A stretch of DNA of 32,158 nt from an uncultured Bacilli bacterium (lineage in GTDB: Bacteria > Bacillota_I > Bacilli_A > RF39 > UBA660). The position numbers were made by a program, and so were the translations under genes. Of the stretch, positions 8,807 to 14,931 are shown piece by piece. Position 1 is the first letter of the stretch, and the number at the start of each line of letters is the position of its first letter. Where the stretch lies: positions 45,794 to 77,951 of the forward strand of contig CAJUCD010000008.1 in the NCBI GenBank assembly GCA_910585045.1, in the 5' to 3' direction. The notes under the pieces are model-generated. The model made no database searches. It saw nothing but the letters and a program-made list of their open reading frames with translations, and had not been told where the DNA came from.

Positions 8807-11800
8807 ATGTTAAAAATATGTGATGGTAATAAAGCTTGTAGTGATATTGCTTATTATTTTAGTGAAATAAGTTCTATCTATCCTATAACTCCTTCTAGTC
8901 CAATGGCTTCTAATATTGATTCTCTGACAAAAAAAAGAATTAATCTTTTTGGTACGCCTGTAAATTTAGTTGAAATGCAAAGTGAAGCAGGGGCAGCTGG
9001 AGCTTTTCATGGTGCTTTAATTAGTGGCTCTCTTGCTTCAACTTTTACTGCTAGCCAAGGACTTCTTTTAATGATTCCAAACATGTATAAAATAGCTGGC
9101 GAGATGCTACCAGGGGTTATTCATGTTGCTGCTAGAACTATTGCCACCAACGCTTTATCTATATTTGGCGATCATAGTGATGTATATAGTACTAGACCAA
9201 CTGGTTTTGCTATCCTTGCTTCTAGTAATGTAGCGGATGCTGGCAATTTGGCTGCGGTCGCTCATTTATCAGCTATAAAAGGTAGTATTCCTTTTCTTCA
9301 TTTTTTTGATGGTTTCCGAACTAGTCATGAAATAAGTTCAATAGAAGAATTGGACACCGAAAAACTAAAACCTCTTATTCCTTGGACTGAGATTGAGAAA
9401 TTTAAAAATAAAGCCTTAAATATTGATTGTGGCTTTGAAAGAGGCTTAGCTATGAATGAAGATATTTTCTTTCAAACGCAAGAAGCCCGTAACACTTATT
9501 ATGATAAACTTCCAGATATAGTAAATTATTATATGAGCGAAATAAATAAAATAATGCATACTAATTATCAACCATTTACATATTACGGCGATAAAAATGC
9601 CACTAATATTATTGTTGCTATGGGAAGTGTAACTGATACTATTAAATTAGTTGTCGATAAAGAGCTTAAAAATAATAAAAAAGTAGGGCTTGTAACTGTT
9701 CATTTATATCGTCCTTTTAGTTCTAAATATTTAGAAGCAATTTTACCCAAAACTGTAAAAAATATTGCTGTTTTAGATCGTACTAAAGAAGCAGGAGCTA
9801 ATGGAGAACCCTTATATCTTGACATTGTAAATGCTCTTAAAGATAAAAATATAAATATTGTAGGTGGACGTTATGGACTATCTAGCAAAAATACTACGCC
9901 AGCTGATATTAAAAGTATTTTTACTATGTTAGAAACTAAATTAAAAAATAATTTTACTATTAGTATAATTGATGATGTAACTAATACAAGTTTAGCTAAA
10001 GAAGAATATGAAGTTGATTTAGACGCCTTAGAATTTCTAATATATGGTTTTGGTTCAGATGGCTGTGTAAGTGCCTCTAAAGACATTTTAAAAATATTAG
10101 GTTCAAAAGATTATTATGTTAATGGTTATTTTTCTTATGATTCTAAGAAAAGCGGAGGAGTTACCCTCAGTAATTTACGAATTAGTAAATCGCCCATAAA
10201 TGCTCCATATTATGTTACTAAGCCAAGTTTAGTAGTTATTACGAAAGACGAATATTTAAGAAAATTTAATATGTTAGATAATATAAAAGAAAATGGTACT
10301 TTAATCATTAATACAAGTAAGAGTGCTTCTGAAATTAATTCCTACTTAACAAATAAAGATAAAAAGATTATTAAAGAAAGAAATATTTCCTTAAACATTA
10401 TTGATGCTGCAACTATCGCTGATAAAGTTGGAATCAAAGGTAAAATTAGTAAAATAATTGAAATGCTTATCTTAACTAAATTAAATATTAATAATGCCTA
10501 TGAATTATTATGTGATAGTATTAAGACTTCTTTCAAAACAAAAGGTGAGAATATTATAAATAGTAATATTAAAGCGATAGAAGAAGCTGTAACTGCCTTA
10601 AAAGAGATAACAATTACAGATATTTCTAATGAAACAGATAATAGCAATTTAGATATTATTAGCAAAATAAATAATCGTTTAGGTGATAATTTAACTGTTG
10701 GGGAAGTATCACAATTTAAATCAGGTATTTTTCCCTCAGGGCTTAGCAAATATGAAAAAAGACAAACTAACACTAAAGCTCCTAAATGGATACCAGAAAA
10801 TTGTACAGAATGTGGTCGTTGTAGTTTTGTGTGTCCTCATGCAGTAATTAGAACTTTTATTTCTAAAGATGAAGAAGGTAAGCCATACTTATTAAACAAA
10901 GAATATAATTATCAAGTTTTAGTAAGTGAACTAGACTGTACAGAGTGTGGTTTATGTATTACTGAATGTCCAGGATTAAATGGTAAAAAAGCTTTAGAAT
11001 TTGGTCCTATAGATAAAAAAATAGCTACTAAAGCTAATGAATATTTTCAAAACTATAAAAATCCTGAAATTTATAATAAATTTACAGTTCCAGGTTCAAG
11101 TTTGTGTCCTACTAAATTTGAATTTAGTGGTGCTTGTGCTGGATGTGGTGAAACGCCATACATTAATTTAATAACTAGACTTTATGGTGAAGAATTAGTT
11201 ATTGCAAATGCAACAGGCTGTTCAAGTATTTACGGAGGTTCTACACCTTCAACTCCATATAGTATTCCATGGGCTAATTCTCTTTTTGAAGACAATGCTG
11301 AATTTGCTTTAGGAATGCATTTGTCATATAAAGCTAAACGTAATTTAATTAAGCAAATAATGTTAGAAGAAATGTCTAACGTACCTAAAAATATATCAGA
11401 AATTTTTGAAAAATATATCAACAATATAAATGATTTTAAAATTACATCAGAAGTAAAAAAAGAATTAAGTATTCTAGATATACCAAGTAAATTAAAAAGC
11501 TTACTAAATTATATTCCTGCAAGAACAGTTCTAGCTTTAGGAGGAGATGGCTGGGCATATGATATTGGCTTTGGAGGTTTAGACCATGTTTTATCAACTA
11601 ATGAAAACATCAAAGTTTTAGTATTAGATACAGAAGTATATTCTAATACAGGAGGTCAATCTAGCAAATCAAGTAGAATTGGTGCTATTGCAGAATTCGC
11701 TGATTTTGGTAAAAAAACTCCCAAAAAAGATTTATTTCGTATCGCAATGTCTTATTCTAATTGTTATGTTGCTAGCATTTCTCTAGGAGCTAATATGATG

Positions 11801-12157
11801 CATTCTCTAAAAGTTATGAAAGAAGCTATGGAACATAATGGACCAGCTTTAATTATTGCTTATTCTCCATGTATTGAGCATGGTATTAAAACAGGAATGT
11901 CTCATTCTATTGAAGAAGAACGTTTAGCTAGTGCTGTAGGATATACTTTATTAATGCGTTATAACCCAGTTGAAGAAAAACTTTATTTAGATAATAAAGA
12001 ACCTAATTTTAATGATTATGAAAAATTCTTAGACAATGAAGTTCGTTATAATGCTCTAAAAATAAAAGATAATAATTTAGCTCAAGAACTATTATCTAAA
12101 CAAATTGAAAATGCTAAAAAAAGATATAATTATTATAAAAAACTAAGTACTGAATAG
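8807..12157 (+). CDS. nifJ: Pyruvate:ferredoxin (flavodoxin) oxidoreductase
   Basis: 1,116 residues from ATG 8807; the GTG at 8798 is part of the AAGGTG ribosome site. PFOR oxidises pyruvate and CoA to acetyl-CoA and CO2 and passes electrons to ferredoxin or flavodoxin, the key link between glycolysis and acetate/H2 metabolism in anaerobes. All domains are fused in one chain. The N-terminal pyruvate-binding domain has YPITPSSPM near residue 25. Two CxxCxxCxxxC sets for [4Fe-4S] clusters sit near residues 666 and 710. The TPP domain has GACAGCGETPY, GGDGWAYDIG near 914 and the TEVYSNTGGQ segment, plus further Cys for the proximal cluster. It is slightly shorter than the usual ~1,170 residues but has no broken motif. 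No terminator separates it from the cassette unit that begins 8 bp after its stop. Confidence 0.96.
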   Translation: MLKICDGNKACSDIAYYFSEISSIYPITPSSPMASNIDSLTKKRINLFGTPVNLVEMQSEAGAAGAFHGALISGSLASTFTASQGLLLMIPNMYKIAGEMLPGVIHVAARTIATNALSIFGDHSDVYSTRPTGFAILASSNVADAGNLAAVAHLSAIKGSIPFLHFFDGFRTSHEISSIEELDTEKLKPLIPWTEIEKFKNKALNIDCGFERGLAMNEDIFFQTQEARNTYYDKLPDIVNYYMSEINKIMHTNYQPFTYYGDKNATNIIVAMGSVTDTIKLVVDKELKNNKKVGLVTVHLYRPFSSKYLEAILPKTVKNIAVLDRTKEAGANGEPLYLDIVNALKDKNINIVGGRYGLSSKNTTPADIKSIFTMLETKLKNNFTISIIDDVTNTSLAKEEYEVDLDALEFLIYGFGSDGCVSASKDILKILGSKDYYVNGYFSYDSKKSGGVTLSNLRISKSPINAPYYVTKPSLVVITKDEYLRKFNMLDNIKENGTLIINTSKSASEINSYLTNKDKKIIKERNISLNIIDAATIADKVGIKGKISKIIEMLILTKLNINNAYELLCDSIKTSFKTKGENIINSNIKAIEEAVTALKEITITDISNETDNSNLDIISKINNRLGDNLTVGEVSQFKSGIFPSGLSKYEKRQTNTKAPKWIPENCTECGRCSFVCPHAVIRTFISKDEEGKPYLLNKEYNYQVLVSELDCTECGLCITECPGLNGKKALEFGPIDKKIATKANEYFQNYKNPEIYNKFTVPGSSLCPTKFEFSGACAGCGETPYINLITRLYGEELVIANATGCSSIYGGSTPSTPYSIPWANSLFEDNAEFALGMHLSYKAKRNLIKQIMLEEMSNVPKNISEIFEKYINNINDFKITSEVKKELSILDIPSKLKSLLNYIPARTVLALGGDGWAYDIGFGGLDHVLSTNENIKVLVLDTEVYSNTGGQSSKSSRIGAIAEFADFGKKTPKKDLFRIAMSYSNCYVASISLGANMMHSLKVMKEAMEHNGPALIIAYSPCIEHGIKTGMSHSIEEERLASAVGYTLLMRYNPVEEKLYLDNKEPNFNDYEKFLDNEVRYNALKIKDNNLAQELLSKQIENAKKRYNYYKKLSTE

Positions 12158-12164
12158 TACAAAT

Positions 12165-12448
12165 AGGGTTAATCTACACAGTACACGCATGTCTCCGGAA
12201 GAGTTGTATTATAACAGTTCGTCTGGTAATCGTAACGCTAACGTGTTCTTTGTGAATTCGAATGGCTACCTCAACTGGAACAACGTGAACAACACGTATG
12301 GTGTGCGCCAATATCTCTTTAAAACTCATATACTAAGTTATGGCAAAGTATAGAAGAATTGAGATACAAGATTAATCCTTAGCTTCTGCTTAAATAAATA
12401 ATGCTGATGTTTTAAATCACGAATTTAAAACTATAACAGCATTTTTTT
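12165..12448 (+). repeat. Cassette unit 1: template-repeat-like lectin segment plus structured 3' end
   Basis: The unit begins at AGGGTTAAT, 7 bases after the PFOR stop. The cassette runs from ATG TCT CCG (12189) to GGT GTG CGC C (about 12308). In frame it reads as MSP...GVR, the C-terminal variable segment of a C-type-lectin-like protein, with no stop before TAG at 12351-12353. Between CCG and CGC there are 37 codons, 11 of them Asn (8 AAC, 3 AAT), and only one ends in A; framework codons are TCT, CCG, GTG, TTC, GGC and CGC. No N-terminal coding part exists upstream. After the cassette come weak hairpins at 12361-12379 and 12379-12393, then the terminator. It resembles a diversity-generating retroelement template repeat. 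The homology is seen; the mechanism is inferred. Confidence 0.6.
12400..12448 (+). terminator. Terminator of cassette unit 1 (and of the PFOR transcript)
   Basis: AATGCTG (12400-12406) pairs with CAGCATT (12437-12443), with an inner stem TTTTAAAT/ATTTAAAA around CACGA, followed by seven U. It is nearly identical to the copy at 14647-14694, with one base changed in the compared core. Confidence 0.9.
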
Positions 12449-12456
12449 AATGCATA

Positions 12457-12480
12457 GAAAAAAGCTAAATTAATTAGCTT
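12457..12480 (-). terminator. Terminator of the leftward lectin-like gene
   Basis: On the minus strand, AAGCTAA/TTAGCTT with a 5-nt loop is followed by a U-run. The stem overlaps the stop codon of the gene and faces the rightward terminator at 12400-12448. Confidence 0.8.
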
Positions 12481-13765
12481 CTACTCTAAAAGGATTATCG
12501 CTTGTTCCATTACCAGTTAGAATAATATCAGATTTAAGATTTATAACTGGTCTAACACCAGGTGCTTTCCAATTAGCTCCAGTAGCACCAACACTACCAT
12601 CTTTTGTAACATCTGAAATATAAGTAAAACCATCAGTATCCATACTACAAGGTGACATAGTCCAATAAGGGTAACCAGTATATAAATAAAAATTATTATT
12701 AGGAACATTACCAAAACCACCCGCAAATATTGCTTCATCTAAGCTTATTAGCCCTACAGGATAAATAAGTTTATTATTACCAGTGTTAGCCAAATTAGTT
12801 GTAAACAAATCATTTTTTTGAGCACAAAGTAAAGTAGGGGTATTTACAGACAACCAACCAGTATTATCAAGTTTATACATTCTACTCCTTGGACTATAAG
12901 CAGTAAGATTATTACCATAGCCTAAAGTTCCATATCCAGTCATTTCTGTTATTGTGCGGTCATTACAAAAAGAAGCTGTTTTAGAAATGTATTTATCCAA
13001 ATTAAGATTAAGAATATTATCTTTATACCAATTATCAACAATTGTTTTAACTGCACTATCATTAATGTTTGCATGCGTATCTTGATAATTATTACTTCCA
13101 GGAGTTCCATACATGTATCCTACATAAGCACTGTCATCACGCTTACCTTCAACAGAATAAAATGAAGAAGAAATTTTAGTTGACTCATCAGTTTTATCAG
13201 TAGTAGGACCATTATAAATCATTCTAACAGAACCATCACCATTAATACGTATAATTCGCCAATAATTATTAGCAAAGTATACCCAATTATTATCCACGTC
13301 ACCAGCGAAATAAAAAGAGGTGCCATCATTATCTTTAGTTACATAAATTTTACCAGTAGTATTATCCACTAGTGGTCCAGTTATTCTATCTCTTGAATCT
13401 ATTTCTTTATTTGCCAGTATAGTTTGGCAAGCAGTGTCTTCAGGTCTACAATAATTATCAAAATACAGATAACAACTAGTGCTTCCTTTAGTTAAATTTT
13501 TAATAACAAAGCTTTTAGAATTAAAATTCCAACTAGGTTTTGCATTATTACTACATATACTTTTTTCTTCGTTTAAAATATAACCTTCATTTGGAATCAT
13601 ATTTGTTTTTTCATAATTGCCATCACTATTTTTTATATAAATAGCCATTTCTTTTTTCTTATTTAAATTACTTTCTAAATCTTCATTTGGACTTGCTTTA
13701 AATATCAAAGCTACTCCACTGACCACTATTAATATTAGACATACTTTTAAAATTTTTCTTTTCAT
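12470..13765 (-). CDS. Secreted/anchored C-type-lectin-like protein with GVRPVINL C-terminus
   Basis: 431 residues from ATG 13765-13763, behind AAAAGGAGTG. An N-terminal hydrophobic segment (residues ~5-23) with basic flank is a signal peptide or anchor. The middle has the segment NNYWRIIRINGDGSVRMIYNG, followed by a Cys-containing Tyr/Asn-rich region. The C-terminal ~70 residues contain YWTMSP, a variable stretch, and GVRPVINLK, then a short Asn/Gly tail ending the chain. This end resembles the DUF6273-like/formylglycine-enzyme-like lectin fold used as target domain in many gut Bacillota surface proteins. Its codons here (TCA CCT, GGT GTT AGA) differ from the nearby cassettes, so it is a relative, not a recent copy. 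The family call is by eye. It has a promoter and an operator candidate and is divergent from the XRE gene. Confidence 0.75.
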   Translation of the reverse strand: MKRKILKVCLILIVVSGVALIFKASPNEDLESNLNKKKEMAIYIKNSDGNYEKTNMIPNEGYILNEEKSICSNNAKPSWNFNSKSFVIKNLTKGSTSCYLYFDNYCRPEDTACQTILANKEIDSRDRITGPLVDNTTGKIYVTKDNDGTSFYFAGDVDNNWVYFANNYWRIIRINGDGSVRMIYNGPTTDKTDESTKISSSFYSVEGKRDDSAYVGYMYGTPGSNNYQDTHANINDSAVKTIVDNWYKDNILNLNLDKYISKTASFCNDRTITEMTGYGTLGYGNNLTAYSPRSRMYKLDNTGWLSVNTPTLLCAQKNDLFTTNLANTGNNKLIYPVGLISLDEAIFAGGFGNVPNNNFYLYTGYPYWTMSPCSMDTDGFTYISDVTKDGSVGATGANWKAPGVRPVINLKSDIILTGNGTSDNPFRVEAN

Positions 13766-13788
13766 ATTTTACACTCCTTTTATGAATT

Positions 13789-13799
13789 CTATACCATAA
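13789..13799. promoter_or_regulatory. Operator candidate 1 (CTATACCATAA)
   Basis: On the minus strand this reads TTATGGTATAG. It is a variant of the TTATG-C-CATAA palindrome and lies just downstream of the -10 box of the lectin-like gene, where binding would block transcription. Likely ligand: the adjacent XRE protein (inference). Confidence 0.45.
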
Positions 13800-13803
13800 G
13801 AAT

Positions 13804-13832
13804 ATATTAGCAAATTCTGATATTGTTGTCAA
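13804..13832 (-). promoter_or_regulatory. Promoter of the lectin-like gene
   Basis: On the minus strand TTGACA (13832-13827) and TAATAT (13809-13804) are 17 bp apart, a near-consensus SigA promoter. It gives a leader of about 30 bases with a good ribosome site. Confidence 0.75.
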
Positions 13833-13848
13833 TAAAAAAATATGCATT

Positions 13849-13859
13849 TTATGCCGTAA
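13849..13859. promoter_or_regulatory. Operator candidate 2 (TTATGCCGTAA)
   Basis: Matches the TTATG-C-CATAA palindrome with one change. It is upstream of the -35 box of the lectin-like gene and 25 bp from candidate 3. Confidence 0.45.
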
Positions 13860-13873
13860 CAGTATTTTTGAAA

Positions 13874-13884
13874 TTATGCCATAA
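13874..13884. promoter_or_regulatory. Operator candidate 3 (TTATGCCATAA)
   Basis: A perfect 5+1+5 palindrome, 17 bp before the XRE start codon at 13902, a place expected for autoregulation by the XRE protein. Confidence 0.5.
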
Positions 13885-13901
13885 TTCAAGAGGTGATAGT
13901 T

Positions 13902-14123
13902 ATGTTCAAGAAATACAGAGAAGCAAAAGGATTAACCCAAGAAAAACTTTCTGAGTTAGTTGATATTGATATTAGAACTTATCAAAAAATAGAAGCAGAT
14001 GAAACTGTTCCTTTAGTAAATACTTTTGCTAAAATATCTTTAGCATTAAATTTAGATGATAAAGATATAATAAAAGAATTAAAAGAATGCGCTAAAATAG
14101 TAAAGAAAAAAGGCCGCAAATAA
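13902..14123 (+). CDS. XRE-family helix-turn-helix regulator
   Basis: 73 residues from ATG 13902, behind AAGAGGTGA; the GTG at 13893 is inside the ribosome site. The whole protein is one HTH_3 (Cro/CI-like) domain: a first helix with YREAKGLTQEKLSELV, then IDIRTYQKIEADE as turn and recognition helix, and VPLVNTFAKISLALNLD as closing helices. The C-terminus is Lys-rich. Such small stand-alone regulators usually repress their own promoter and a divergent neighbour. Three copies of a TTATG-C-CATAA-type palindrome lie in the 136-bp gap shared with the lectin-like gene. Cassette unit 2 begins six bases after its stop, so it would be in the 3' end of this mRNA unless transcribed separately. Confidence 0.88.
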   Translation: MFKKYREAKGLTQEKLSELVDIDIRTYQKIEADETVPLVNTFAKISLALNLDDKDIIKELKECAKIVKKKGRK

Positions 14124-14128
14124 ACATT

Positions 14129-14409
14129 AGGGCTATTCTTTTTTAATTATTTACTTTCTCCGTACTATTGGGATGCTTTTAATAGCTATGCTTATGTGTT
14201 CATTTTAAATTCGAATGGCTTCCTTGGTAATGGTTTTGATGTAAGTTGGCCTGATTATGGTGTGCGCCAATATCCTTTTATAACTCAAATGCTAAGTTAC
14301 GACAAAGTATAGTAGAATTAGGATACAAGAATAGTCCTTAAGCTATCCGCTTTAAATACTTAATTACAGATGTTTAGTATCTAGAATAATAAACTAAAAC
14401 TGTATTTTT
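14129..14409 (+). repeat. Cassette unit 2: diversified lectin-segment cassette
   Basis: Starts at AGGGCTATT, six bases after the XRE stop. The cassette runs from CTT TCT CCG (14154) to GGT GTG CGC C (about 14268). It is open in frame (LSP...GVR) to TAG at 14310-14312 and encodes the same lectin segment with different residues. The framework GTG TTC, AAT TCG AAT GGC and GGT GTG CGC CAA TAT is shared with unit 1. The 3' part keeps CTAAGTTA, GACAAAGTATAG and GATACAAGA-like blocks, an AGGA/TCCT hairpin (14320-14338) and an AAGC/GCTT hairpin (14338-14355), then a weaker terminator. ATG is replaced by CTT, so translation from that codon is not possible. Only two of 35 codons end in A. Confidence 0.6.
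14364..14409 (+). terminator. Diverged terminator of cassette unit 2
   Basis: TACAG (14365-14369) pairs with CTGTA (14400-14404), with inner pairing TTTAGTAT/ATAATAAA and a U-run. It occupies the place of the well-conserved terminators in units 1 and 3, but the sequence differs. Confidence 0.6.
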
Positions 14410-14420
14410 AATTATATATA

Positions 14421-14694
14421 AGGGTTAATTTATTAAAAAGCACAATTTTATGTCTCCGTTCTATTGGTCTAGTGGCAATGCTGGCGTGTTCTATGTCCGT
14501 GGTAGTGATGGCTTTCTGATAACTGATTATGTGTTCTGGACTAGCTGTGGTGTGCGCCAATATCCTTTTTACTTATATAATGATTAAGGTTATTATTAAA
14601 AGGTTAAGGATACAAAATTAATCCTGAGTGTAACTCGAAATAAGATAATGCTGATGTTTTAAATCACGAATTTAAAACTACAACAGCATTTTTT
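14421..14694 (+). repeat. Cassette unit 3: lectin-segment cassette with conserved 3' hairpins
   Basis: Starts at AGGGTTAAT about 12 bases after the unit 2 terminator. The cassette runs from ATG TCT CCG (14450) to GGT GTG CGC C (about 14557) and stays open to TAA at 14584-14586. It encodes MSP...GVR with a third set of residues, Tyr/Trp/Gly/Asp-rich at the variable sites. The 3' part has hairpins AGGAT/ATCCT (14607-14625) and GAGT/ACTC (14626-14636), then a terminator almost identical to that of unit 1. One of 33 codons ends in A. There is no upstream coding part: homology begins sharply at the MSP codons. Confidence 0.6.
14647..14694 (+). terminator. Terminator of cassette unit 3
   Basis: AATGCTG (14647-14653) and CAGCATT (14684-14690) with inner TTTTAAAT/ATTTAAAA, then a U-run. 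It is near-identical to 12400-12448, which makes a direct repeat 2.25 kb apart. Confidence 0.9.
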
Positions 14695-14719
14695 GTATTT
14701 AAAACTAATAAATTTTCAC

Positions 14720-14752
14720 AAAAAAAAGAAGCCGCCCCCTGAAGACAGCTTC
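14720..14752 (-). terminator. Terminator of the candidate small RNA
   Basis: On the minus strand GAAGCTGTC/GGCGGCTTC (14752-14744 and 14736-14728) with a 7-nt loop is followed by about eight U. It is unusually GC-rich for this genome. Confidence 0.8.
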
Positions 14753-14820
14753 AAAAAGAATAAAAAGGGGTTGACTAGTGTGATACTAGCACCAATTCGC
14801 CTTGTTTAAGTGAATTGGTG
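14720..14820 (-). ncRNA. Candidate small RNA, about 100 nt
   Basis: A complete small transcription unit on the minus strand. The promoter at 14855-14827 predicts a start near 14820, exactly where a 9-bp hairpin CACCAATTC/GAATTGGTG (loop 13 nt) begins. A second short hairpin CTAGT/ACTAG (14789-14775) follows, then a U-rich stretch and a GC-rich terminator hairpin ending in a long U-run. No ATG occurs inside, so it is probably non-coding. I cannot match it to a known RNA family. An antitoxin-type or regulatory RNA is possible, but no partner toxin is visible. Confidence 0.6.
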
Positions 14821-14826
14821 ATTGTT

Positions 14827-14855
14827 ATATTACTTTATAAAGATATATTTGTCAA
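14827..14855 (-). promoter_or_regulatory. Promoter of the candidate small RNA
   Basis: TTGACA (14855-14850) and TAATAT (14832-14827) with 17-bp spacing on the minus strand. It has the same two boxes and spacing as the lectin-like gene promoter. Confidence 0.7.
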
Positions 14856-14882
14856 CACTTTTAAATTAATTTCTAAAAAAAA

Positions 14883-14911
14883 TTTACAAAAAAGAATTAG
14901 TTTGTTAAAAT
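14883..14911 (+). promoter_or_regulatory. Promoter of the membrane protein gene
   Basis: TTTACA (14883-14888) and TAAAAT (14906-14911) are 17 bp apart, 21 bp before the ATG at 14932. Confidence 0.5.
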
Positions 14912-14931
14912 TAATATAGAAGGTGAATAAA

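Noticed and set aside
12189..12353. A 54-codon gene in cassette unit 1
   Set aside because: The ATG has no ribosome site at normal spacing, unit 2 has lost the ATG, and the product would be only the tail of a lectin domain. It is better read as a cassette.
12470..12680. The 3' end of the leftward lectin-like gene as the direct variable target of the cassettes
   Set aside because: It encodes a related MSP...GVR segment but with different, often A-ending codons (TCA CCT, GGT GTT AGA). It shows no nucleotide match to the cassettes, so it is not a recent recipient.
12165..14694. CRISPR array
   Set aside because: The repeats are ~280-bp units with coding-like variable cores and hairpin ends. There are no short regular repeats with equal spacers and no cas genes.
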